A stretch of 6,193 nucleotides of DNA from an uncultured bacterium (GCA_903933085.1 CAIZIN010000069.1:1-6193), one strand, 5' to 3'. Shown: positions 1 to 4,538, numbered from the stretch's first letter. Notes: generated from the letters alone by a model not told the origin. Numbers and translations are program-made.

Positions 1-137
1 TTAGAAATCCAAATGATTTAAAGAAGAAGATTAGAATTTGGAATGACTATTACAACAACCTTGAGCATTGTGGTTTAAATGGAAAAACTCCGAATGAAAT
101 GTTAGACTCAATTCAAGTGCCAAATGTCTGTACCTAA
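1..137 (+). CDS. transposase, integrase-core family, C-terminal fragment (cut by window edge)
   Basis: An open frame enters from the left edge (first full codon at base 3) and ends at TAA 135-137, giving 44 residues. The visible tail has the sequence WNDYYNNLEHCGLNGKTPNE, which resembles the last part of DDE integrase-core transposases of the IS481/IS3 type. In those families a tyrosine/asparagine-rich stretch (YN.ERPH..L...TP.E) precedes the C-terminus. Such enzymes cut and join the ends of their own insertion sequence. The catalytic DDE residues would lie upstream, outside the window, so I cannot tell whether the gene is intact. The frame stops very close to a plausible element end at about base 141. 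The family call is by motif resemblance only. The exact IS family is uncertain. Confidence 0.7.
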   Translation, partial: RNPNDLKKKIRIWNDYYNNLEHCGLNGKTPNEMLDSIQVPNVCT

Positions 138-141
138 AACA
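1..141 (+). mobile_element. probable right end of an insertion sequence
   Basis: The transposase frame ends at 137 and the sequence ends in ACCTAAAACA at 132-141. Read from outside inward this is TGTTTTAGGTACAGAC. A terminal TG...CA is typical of IS3/IS481-type ends, so base 141 is a reasonable right boundary. The left end and the target-site duplication are outside the window, so the boundary is inference. Confidence 0.35.
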
Positions 142-324
142 GAGAGGTTGATTTTAGATCTTGAGTTTATTTATGGGGGAAAATAATGATGCCCTCATCG
201 GACTACGCTTCGCTTCGCCTAGGGTTTCCTTTTCATTGTGCTATACAGAATAAATACCCTCATTCACCCCCGTCCTCCAGTGTTTAAATCCAGTCCGTAA
301 ACCGGGCAGGGTTTCCTGGGGATA
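142..324. other. non-coding stretch after the insertion sequence
   Basis: I see no convincing gene on either strand in these roughly 180 bases. The stretch has patches such as CGCTTCGCTTCGC (near 207-219) and a C-rich run (265-278). An 8-base copy of GGCAGGGT at 305-312 matches the arm of the neighbouring terminator. It may be decayed sequence between the insertion-sequence end and the minus-strand genes. Confidence 0.4.
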
Positions 325-362
325 GAAAAAGACCCTGCCGAAAGCTATGCTTTGGCAGGGTC
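325..362 (-). terminator. intrinsic terminator of the alpha-CTD-like gene
   Basis: On the minus strand GACCCTGCC pairs perfectly with GGCAGGGTC over 9 bp. The stem extends by AAAG/CTTT with one bulged base and a 5-base loop. It is followed directly by TTTTTCTATC. The hairpin begins about 25 bases past the stop codon at 388-390. Confidence 0.85.
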
Positions 363-387
363 TGGGGGAGGGCTAAGAATTTAGTCC

Positions 388-834
388 CTAGCGGAGCTCG
401 AAGCCGGCGGCTTTGAGTTTTTCACGGCATTGGGTGAGCGAACCTTGCTTGAAACGTGGGATCGCGAGGAGTTCTTCCTCTTTCTGAGAAACCCATGTGT
501 ATAGGTCACCGATAGTCCTGATATTTTTCTTTTTGTCTCCAACGAGGAGACGATAAACCTTCGTATGAAGGTTTAGTTCCACGAGTGGCAAGGCTTGGAT
601 GTCCTCACGAAGCTTCCTGGTCCTCTTAGTAGGTGCCTTCCGACGAGTCGTCTTAGTGCTGTTGGCACTTTCAACAAGTCGGACGGCAATTGTGGGCAGT
701 GGCTCAATTTGTTCGACCCCCACCCATACCACAGGCCTGTATCCTTTTGGGATCATCCCTCTTTTTTTTCTGAAATAGGGTGTGAGCAGTTCATTGAGTT
801 CTGCTTCATCACGCCTGGTCATTCTTGCTTTCAT
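388..834 (-). CDS. small protein with RNA polymerase alpha-CTD-like domain
   Basis: A 148-residue protein on the minus strand. Residues about 82-148 line up with the C-terminal domain of RNA polymerase alpha. The match includes a VELNLHTKVYRLL helix (85-97), IRTIGDL (105-111), EEELLAIPRF (119-128) and GSLTQCREKLKAAGFEL (131-147). Compare E. coli LELTVRSANCL, IGDL, VELLKTPNLG and KKSLTEIKDVL..GLSL. The N-terminal alpha domains are absent, so this is not RpoA. The middle (about 58-78) is a very basic linker rich in K and R. At positions equivalent to E. coli DNA-contact residues R265, N268, G296 and K298 I read H90, V93, K129 and G131, so ordinary UP-element contacts are probably lost. The start at 832-834 has no Shine-Dalgarno; Met5 (820-822) is an alternative. 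The gene has its own promoter and terminator. Its G+C is about half by hand count, against about a third in lysS, which suggests separate origin. Function is unknown; a DNA- or polymerase-binding role is inference. Confidence 0.7.
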   Translation of the reverse strand: MKARMTRRDEAELNELLTPYFRKKRGMIPKGYRPVVWVGVEQIEPLPTIAVRLVESANSTKTTRRKAPTKRTRKLREDIQALPLVELNLHTKVYRLLVGDKKKNIRTIGDLYTWVSQKEEELLAIPRFKQGSLTQCREKLKAAGFELR

Positions 835-869
835 TCTTATATCGATCTAATGGTTGTTTGTTGTCATTC

Positions 870-882
870 GGGAACTTTTCCC
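870..882. promoter_or_regulatory. short dyad at the predicted start of transcription of the alpha-CTD-like gene
   Basis: GGGAA and TTCCC form a perfect 5-bp dyad around a 3-base centre. It lies just downstream of the predicted minus-strand start near 883. It could be an operator or a small 5' hairpin. It is short enough to be chance. Confidence 0.25.
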
Positions 883-889
883 ATAAGAT

Positions 890-918
890 ATATTATAATG
901 ATTTACACTAAAAGTCAA
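890..918 (-). promoter_or_regulatory. sigma70-type promoter of the alpha-CTD-like gene
   Basis: On the minus strand TTGACT (913-918, five of six consensus bases) is followed after 15 bases by a perfect TATAAT (892-897). With 17-base spacing the -10 box would instead be TAATAT (890-895). Transcription would start near 883, leaving a leader of about 50 bases before the ATG at 834. Confidence 0.75.
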
Positions 919-952
919 GTTGTGTTGTGAAATATAGCTAAAATTAAAGTTA

Positions 953-994
953 AGTGAAAATAAAACCGCTCGCCAGAAATTCTGGTGGCGGTTT
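953..994 (-). terminator. intrinsic terminator of the 100-residue gene
   Basis: AAACCGC (963-969) pairs with GCGGTTT (988-994). An inner CGCCAGA/TCTGGTG stem has one wobble and a single bulged T. On the minus strand the hairpin runs into TTTTATTTTC. It starts only 4 bases after the stop codon at 999-1001. Confidence 0.85.
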
Positions 995-998
995 GGGC

Positions 999-1301
999 TT
1001 AGATTACTCCAAGCATTTTAAGTTTTTCGATTTCCAATCCAAAGATGAATTCATTAGTTTCTCCGGTTTCGGAGTTTGTGCTATTGTGGAGAGCGACACG
1101 GAGACGACTAGAAAGAGGTGTCTGGCGTGTAAGTTCAATACATGTCTCGTTTGAAACTCCTTTCGCTATAACCTCTTCTCTCTCTCTGTGTTCATCAGTA
1201 TACCAATTATCAAACTCTTCCTTCGATTCGAATGTTGTCCATGTGCAGACCCCTCTGTGGGCTCCTGTTTTGGCTGTATATCTGAATGCAACGTTGTACA
1301 T
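999..1301 (-). CDS. hypothetical protein, 100 residues
   Basis: I do not recognise this family. The protein is soluble-looking, with no membrane segment or signal peptide. It starts with a strand-like MYNVAFRYTA, then GVCTWTTFESKEEFDNWYTD (17-36). A charged helix DEHREREEVIAKGVS (36-50) follows, then a CIELTRQTP..SRLRVAL stretch (54-71), and it ends FGLEIEKLKMLGVI. Two cysteines (C19, C54) are present, with no metal-site pattern. The minus strand is chosen over the overlapping plus-strand frame because it is flanked by a matching promoter (TTGACA at 1369-1374) and an intrinsic terminator directly after the stop codon. No Shine-Dalgarno precedes the ATG (ATATTAATA is immediately upstream). A GAGGA sits about 37 to 41 bases upstream, with no usable start codon behind it. 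The gene is transcribed divergently from greA. Function is unknown. Confidence 0.72.
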   Translation of the reverse strand: MYNVAFRYTAKTGAHRGVCTWTTFESKEEFDNWYTDEHREREEVIAKGVSNETCIELTRQTPLSSRLRVALHNSTNSETGETNEFIFGLEIEKLKMLGVI

Positions 1302-1344
1302 TATTAATATTGGTGTGCGGTTTAATTGGGGTTGATTTCCTCTG

Positions 1345-1374
1345 ATAATCTACTACCAAAATCGCAAATGTCAA
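1345..1374 (-). promoter_or_regulatory. promoter of the 100-residue gene
   Basis: A perfect -35 box TTGACA (1369-1374, minus strand) is followed after 18 bases by GATTAT (1345-1350, four of six consensus bases). Transcription would begin near 1338 and give a leader of about 37 bases. The weak -10 is the main doubt. Confidence 0.5.
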
Positions 1375-1381
1375 ATTTGCG
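1363..1381. promoter_or_regulatory. operator-like dyad over the -35 box
   Basis: CGCAAAT (1363-1369) and ATTTGCG (1375-1381) form a perfect 7-bp dyad around a 5-base centre. It covers the TTGACA -35 box of the minus-strand promoter. A repressor bound here would block that promoter. The binding protein is unknown. Confidence 0.35.
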
Positions 1382-1411
1382 CGAAGCTTTACAAATGGAA
1401 CACTTTGAACA

Positions 1412-1426
1412 CATAGAACATCTATG
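1412..1426. promoter_or_regulatory. dyad CATAGA-ACA-TCTATG in the divergent spacer
   Basis: A perfect 6-bp inverted repeat with a 3-base centre lies between the divergent promoters. It sits about 22 bases upstream of the greA -35 region. It could be a regulator site; no partner copy is seen in the window. Confidence 0.25.
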
Positions 1427-1448
1427 ACAATTCTAACGTCAGTCAGTC

Positions 1449-1476
1449 TTGTATTTTTCTCTTTTTCTGCTATTAT
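1449..1476 (+). promoter_or_regulatory. greA promoter with extended -10, probably leaderless
   Basis: TGCTATTAT (1468-1476) is a TGn-extended -10 box, five of six bases matching TATAAT. TTGTAT (1449-1454) lies 16 bases upstream as a partial -35. Transcription would start about 7 bases after the -10, at 1483-1485. The ATG is at 1485, so the message would have essentially no 5' leader. Confidence 0.6.
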
Positions 1477-1484
1477 ATCTTCTT

Positions 1485-1952
1485 ATGGATACAACAAAAC
1501 ACTATCTCACAAAAGAAAAACTAGAGGAACTTAAAGAAGAGCTTACACTTTTGAAGACAAAGAAACGCAAGGAAATTGCGGAAGATTTGGAGTATGCTCG
1601 TGCACTCGGCGATCTTTCTGAAAATGCAGAATATCATGCCGCTCGAGAAATGCAGGCTAATGTTGAGGATCGAATAATAAAAATTGAAGATATTTTAAAA
1701 AATGCTGAGATTGTTACTTTTCAACATAGCGATAGCGTGAATATGGGTTCAACTGTAACTATACAAAAAATTGCTGATAAAGTAGAAAAGACATATACAA
1801 TTGTAGGTTCTGAAGAATCAGATACAGCACAACTAAAAATTTCAAATATTTCTCCACTTGGAAAAGAATTGATGGGAAAGAAGAAAGGTGATACATTTAA
1901 ATTAACTACACCTGCTGGTGTTGTTGATTATAAAATAATATCAATAGCGTAG
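1485..1952 (+). CDS. greA: transcription elongation factor GreA
   Basis: GreA binds the secondary channel of RNA polymerase and stimulates cleavage of the 3' end of RNA in backtracked complexes. The 155-residue protein is close to the family's usual length of about 158. Residues 1-78 form the antiparallel coiled coil. They carry the hallmark loop GDLSENAEYHAAREMQ (42-57), with the two acidic tip residues D43 and E46 equivalent to D41 and E44 of E. coli. Residues about 80-155 form the FKBP-like C-terminal domain, including SPLGKELMGKKKGD (123-136) and TPAG (142-145). The frame is open back to a TTG at 1449, but those 12 extra residues are hydrophobic and overlap the promoter. The homologous start is MDTTKHYLTKEKLEEL at 1485. 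There is no Shine-Dalgarno, in line with a leaderless message. lysS follows after 82 bases with no terminator between, so the two are probably co-transcribed. Confidence 0.97.
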   Translation: MDTTKHYLTKEKLEELKEELTLLKTKKRKEIAEDLEYARALGDLSENAEYHAAREMQANVEDRIIKIEDILKNAEIVTFQHSDSVNMGSTVTIQKIADKVEKTYTIVGSEESDTAQLKISNISPLGKELMGKKKGDTFKLTTPAGVVDYKIISIA

Positions 1953-1957
1953 GGGAA

Positions 1958-1992
1958 GAATTAAGAATTAGGAATTAAGAATTAGGAATTTA
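1958..1992 (+). repeat. heptamer array (GAATTAN), 5 units, after greA
   Basis: Five consecutive 7-base units run GAATTAA, GAATTAG, GAATTAA, GAATTAG, GAATTTA. The array starts exactly 5 bases after the greA stop codon. A related four-unit array lies after mraZ (5238-5265) at the same distance and ends in the same variant unit. Confidence 0.85.
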
Positions 1993-2034
1993 ATTCAATT
2001 TTTAATTTTACATTATTAATTTTACATTTGAAAC

Positions 2035-3495
2035 ATGGCTTCACTCGATGAATTACGCGATGTTCGCCTAGCAAAACTAGAAAAACTAAAAGAAAAAGGA
2101 ATTGATGCTTATCCATCAACTTCTTTTGTTACTCATACTGTATTAAAAGCGACAGAGGATTTTGATAACCTTTCGGAATCGCAAGAGGTTGTTACACTTG
2201 GTGGGCGAGTAATGTCTGTTCGTGCACAAGGAGCCCTAATTTTCCTAAACTTTTTTGATGGAACTGGAAATTTTCAAGCTCTTCTAAAAAATGAAGATAG
2301 TACAAAAGATGCTTTTGAACTTTTTTCTGATGTTGTAGATATTGGAGACTTTGTTGAAATGACTGGTTTTCTTTTTGTTACTCGCACGGGTCAAAAAACA
2401 ATTCAAATTTCGGAATGGCGCATGCTTACAAAAACTCTTTTGCCTTTGCCTGAAAAATGGCACGGTCTACAAGACGCTGATGAAAGATTTAGAAAGAGAT
2501 ATCTTGATCTTTTGGGCAATGATGAGATTCGTGATTATTTTGTGAAGAAAGCAAAGTTCTGGAGAACCGCTAGAGATTTTTTTAATGGGAAAGATTTCTT
2601 GGAGGTTGAAACTCCAACTTTGGAAATAACAACCGGAGGAGCTGAGGCTCGACCATTTAAAACTCATCATAATGATTTTGATATAGATGTATACTTGCGA
2701 ATTTCTGTGGGGGAACTATGGCAGAAAAGATTAATGGCTGGCGGATTCCCTAGAACTTTTGAAATTGGAAAAGTATATAGAAATGAAGGCACTAGCCCTG
2801 ATCATTTACAGGAGTTTACTAATTTGGAATGTTACGCAGCTTTTATGAATTTAGATGAAGGTAAAAAATTAGTACGAGATTTGTATATTAGACTTGCACA
2901 GGAAGTTTTTGGAAAAACAGAATTTACAACTCGAGGACACACTTTTGATCTAGCGTCTGAGTGGAAAGAAATTGACTATGTTGAGGAGGTTGAGAAACAA
3001 ACAGGCGTGAATGTTCTTGAAGCGAGTGAAAAAGATATGGCTGACGCATTAGAAAAATTAGGTGTGAAATTTGATGGGAAAAATAGAGAGAGAATGATGG
3101 ATTCATTGTGGAAATACTGTCGAAAAAATATTTCTGGTCCTGCGTATCTTGTGAATCATCCAAAGATTGTAGCTCCACTTTCAAAAGAGAATAAGAACGA
3201 TTCAAGAAAAACAGAGATGTTCCAGCCTATAATTGCCGGAAGTGAAATTGGACGAGCTCATGCTGAGCTAAATGATCCGCTAGATCAAGCAAAAAGATTC
3301 GAAATACAAAATAAATTAATCACAGAAGGGGATGAAGAGGCTATGATGTCTGATACAGAGTTTGTTGAAATGCTTGAACATGGTATGCCACCAGTTTTCG
3401 GTTTCGGTTTCGGAGAAAGATTCTTCTCCTTCCTTTTGGATAAGCCGATAAGAGAAACGCAGATGTTTCCGTTGATGAAGCCTCAAGAAAAATAA
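2035..3495 (+). CDS. lysS: lysine--tRNA ligase, class II
   Basis: LysRS attaches lysine to tRNA-Lys with ATP in the cytoplasm. The 486 residues match the usual bacterial length of about 490-505. Residues about 52-130 are the OB-fold anticodon-binding domain (VTLGGRVMSVRAQG, FLNFFDGTGNFQ). The class II catalytic domain follows from about 145. Motif 1 is around FLEVETPTLE (188-197), with GGAEARPFKTHHN (201-213). Motif 2 is FEIGKVYRNEG...HLQEF (242-261), with R249, E251 and E260. SEIGRAHAELNDPLDQAKRF (403-422) is the conserved substrate region. Motif 3 is GFGFGERFFSFLLDKPIRE (456-474), with arginine R462. The common GIDR of motif 3 reads GERF here, so D is replaced by E. The start has no Shine-Dalgarno, but the N-terminus MASLDELRDVRLAKLEKLKEKG fits the family. 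It lies 82 bases after greA and is probably in the same transcript. Confidence 0.97.
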   Translation: MASLDELRDVRLAKLEKLKEKGIDAYPSTSFVTHTVLKATEDFDNLSESQEVVTLGGRVMSVRAQGALIFLNFFDGTGNFQALLKNEDSTKDAFELFSDVVDIGDFVEMTGFLFVTRTGQKTIQISEWRMLTKTLLPLPEKWHGLQDADERFRKRYLDLLGNDEIRDYFVKKAKFWRTARDFFNGKDFLEVETPTLEITTGGAEARPFKTHHNDFDIDVYLRISVGELWQKRLMAGGFPRTFEIGKVYRNEGTSPDHLQEFTNLECYAAFMNLDEGKKLVRDLYIRLAQEVFGKTEFTTRGHTFDLASEWKEIDYVEEVEKQTGVNVLEASEKDMADALEKLGVKFDGKNRERMMDSLWKYCRKNISGPAYLVNHPKIVAPLSKENKNDSRKTEMFQPIIAGSEIGRAHAELNDPLDQAKRFEIQNKLITEGDEEAMMSDTEFVEMLEHGMPPVFGFGFGERFFSFLLDKPIRETQMFPLMKPQEK

Positions 3496-3517
3496 GAAGT
3501 GTGCTCGCGACTATATT
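3489..3517 (+). repeat. 29-base dispersed repeat, copy A (over the lysS stop codon)
   Basis: This copy begins AAAATAAGAAG and ends CGACTATATT. It matches 4646-4674 at 25 of 29 positions without gaps; the four differences are all in the middle. It contains the lysS stop codon TAA (3493-3495), so the repeat supplies the gene's last codon and stop. Confidence 0.75.
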
Positions 3518-3684
3518 CGACTTTGTTTCCTTATGAGCGAAGTGAATTAGCACCACTCTCGGGTATCAACTACTGTTGGAATACAAGAAGTGGCCTTGTG
3601 TTATTCTTGAGCCCCGCCCTTCTTTAAGTATTTAAGGGCGGTGGCTATATTAAGTAGAAAGTTGAAAGTTATAAAGTGAACAAT
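3518..3684. other. intergenic stretch after lysS with a GC-rich hairpin
   Basis: I see no gene here. The main structure is a hairpin at 3610-3646: AGCC plus CCGCCCTT pairs with AAGGGCGG plus GGCT, with one bulged T and a 12-base loop. No T-run follows it on either strand, so it is not a standard intrinsic terminator. It could be a processing or 3'-end-protecting structure for the lysS message. Confidence 0.45.
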
Positions 3685-3725
3685 AAACGAACCAAACCCA
3701 AAGGGTTTGGCTCGTTTGCATTTTG
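3685..3725 (+). terminator. intrinsic terminator downstream of lysS, possibly bidirectional
   Basis: AAACGA (3685-3690) pairs with TCGTTT (3712-3717). CCAAACCC (3692-3699) pairs with GGGTTTGG (3703-3710). One A/C mismatch separates the two stems and the loop is AAA. The hairpin runs into TTTGCATTTT on the plus strand and TTTATTGTT on the minus strand. It ends the greA-lysS transcript and insulates the next gene. Confidence 0.8.
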
Positions 3726-3733
3726 GTGGGGTG

Positions 3734-3742
3734 TGGTGTAAT
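3734..3742 (+). promoter_or_regulatory. probable extended -10 promoter of the kinase-like gene
   Basis: TGGTGTAAT combines a TGn extension with TGTAAT (five of six bases of TATAAT). The upstream -35 candidate TTGCAT (3716-3721) is weak and badly spaced at 15 bases. Transcription would start near 3749, inside the palindrome at 3742-3753, leaving a short leader with a Shine-Dalgarno. Confidence 0.45.
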
Positions 3743-3753
3743 CTTTCGAAAGA
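3742..3753. promoter_or_regulatory. 12-base perfect palindrome TCTTTCGAAAGA
   Basis: This is a perfect palindrome with no spacer. It overlaps the last base of the -10 box and spans the predicted start point of the kinase-like gene. That is a classic position for a repressor operator. No regulator is identified. Confidence 0.4.
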
Positions 3754-3760
3754 AACAACA

Positions 3761-3767
3761 GAAAGGT
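3761..3767 (+). promoter_or_regulatory. Shine-Dalgarno of the kinase-like gene
   Basis: GAAAGGT ends 4 bases before the ATG at 3772 and matches part of AGAAAGGAGGT. It is the only clear ribosome-binding site in the window; greA, lysS, mraZ and rsmH all lack one. It fixes this start codon. Confidence 0.7.
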
Positions 3768-3771
3768 AAAA

Positions 3772-4425
3772 ATGCACATTATTAAAACTGGTAAGGATAG
3801 AATTGTGATTGTCTTTCCGAGATTGGGGTTTGTTTTGAAAGTGGCGAGGTTGAACAATCTAAAATCTAATAGATTGTTTAAAGACGTCACAGATGCATAT
3901 TTTTGCATAAAAACTACATCCATCAAAGAACGGTTGCTCAATGTGAGTGGTATTCTTGAACATTTCTATGCACGTGGAATCTATGCGAATTTAAGAGAGA
4001 AAAGGGGGTGGAAGAAGACAAAAAATCCATTTCTTATGCCAACATTTTTTTCATTTTTTGGTTTTGTGAACATAATGCCATATGCAAAAAGAGTTATAAC
4101 ATGGACGGAGTTTGATGATTTGGACATATTGATGCAAATTAGTTATTATTCAGGATTTATTTGGCAAGTAAGTCCACACACCTTTACAAAAGCTGATAAT
4201 TTTTGTATAGATGAATTTGATAAAGTGAAAATGATTGATTATGGCTTTAGAGACTCTGACAAATTTATTATCAGATGTGGTCAAACGCTTTATGAAAGTT
4301 TAAATCCAATAGAGACTAATGCTTCAGGTGCATTTCAGAAGTTCAAGATTGAGATTGGGGAATTGAGAATGAGACAAATTATACAACTTAAAGCATGGGT
4401 CCACTGTAACTGCGACAAACGTTGA
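3772..4425 (+). CDS. hypothetical protein with degenerate protein-kinase-like signature
   Basis: I do not recognise this 217-residue family by name. Several features recall the protein-kinase fold in order. A strand pair with FPRLGFVLKVAR (15-26) could hold a VAxK-type lysine at K23. Helical segments (27-80) follow. PFLMPTFFSFFGFVNIMPYA (86-105) could be the central strands and hinge. Then comes HTFTKADNFCID (136-147) and VKMIDYGF (152-159). The spacing of H136, K140 and N143 equals that of the kinase catalytic loop HRDLKPEN, and D156-Y157-G158 sits where DFG would be. The catalytic Asp of HRD is replaced by F138, so the protein may be a pseudokinase or use another base. The chain is shorter than a typical kinase, mainly in the C-lobe. 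The gene has its own promoter, Shine-Dalgarno and tandem terminators, and lies between lysS and the dcw cluster. The kinase-like reading is inference from short motifs. Confidence 0.85.
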   Translation: MHIIKTGKDRIVIVFPRLGFVLKVARLNNLKSNRLFKDVTDAYFCIKTTSIKERLLNVSGILEHFYARGIYANLREKRGWKKTKNPFLMPTFFSFFGFVNIMPYAKRVITWTEFDDLDILMQISYYSGFIWQVSPHTFTKADNFCIDEFDKVKMIDYGFRDSDKFIIRCGQTLYESLNPIETNASGAFQKFKIEIGELRMRQIIQLKAWVHCNCDKR

Positions 4426-4442
4426 GTTGTTGCGGTTTTTTT
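4410..4442 (+). terminator. intrinsic terminator overlapping the stop codon of the kinase-like gene
   Basis: CTGCGACAA (4410-4418) pairs with TTGTTGCGG (4427-4435) over 9 bp with two G-U wobbles. Seven T's follow (4436-4442). The left arm is inside the coding region and the TGA stop (4423-4425) lies in the 8-base loop. Confidence 0.8.
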
Positions 4443-4448
4443 ATACTT

Positions 4449-4490
4449 TACCCATATTTTACAAAGTAAAATGTGGGTATTTTGTTATTG
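4449..4490 (+). terminator. second, tandem terminator hairpin
   Basis: TACCCATATTTTAC (4449-4462) pairs with GTAAAATGTGGGTA (4466-4479) over 14 bp with one wobble and an AAA loop. TTTTGTTATTG follows. It lies 6 bases after the first terminator's T-run. The pair would strongly isolate the mraZ promoter from upstream transcription. Confidence 0.8.
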
Positions 4491-4529
4491 CTATTGACTA
4501 AGGGCCACTTACTACCTACTGTGTTTTTC

Positions 4530-4538
4530 TGTGGATAA
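4530..4538 (-). promoter_or_regulatory. perfect DnaA box upstream of the mraZ promoter
   Basis: The minus strand reads TTATCCACA, the consensus high-affinity box for the replication initiator DnaA. It lies about 28 bases upstream of the mraZ -10 box. Only a single perfect copy was noticed. The match is direct; binding is inference. Confidence 0.5.

Noticed and set aside
190..235. Possible third diverged copy of the 29-base repeat and its flank (GGACTACGCTTCG...GTTTCC)
   Set aside because: Only scattered matches to the region after copy A at 3510-3533 could be found; gaps are needed and chance is a sufficient explanation.
595..930. Plus-strand open frame opposite the alpha-CTD-like gene
   Set aside because: It runs antisense through a gene that has a good promoter, terminator and domain match, and its own protein is low in recognisable structure.
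1045..1335. Plus-strand open frame opposite the 100-residue gene
   Set aside because: The minus strand has a perfect -35 box and a terminator placed directly after its stop; the plus frame has neither.
1449..1484. Upstream TTG start for greA adding 12 residues
   Set aside because: The extension is hydrophobic, absent from typical GreA, and lies inside the predicted promoter.
1958..1992. CRISPR-like array
   Set aside because: The units are 7-base tandem repeats without spacers, so this is not a CRISPR array.
2924..3205. Minus-strand open frame within lysS
   Set aside because: It is a shadow of the lysS coding sequence, with no promoter, ribosome site or protein motif. The same holds for 2467-2670 and 3341-3556.
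3610..3646. GC-rich hairpin as an intrinsic terminator or tRNA-like gene
   Set aside because: No T-run follows on either strand, and there is no cloverleaf or anticodon arrangement.
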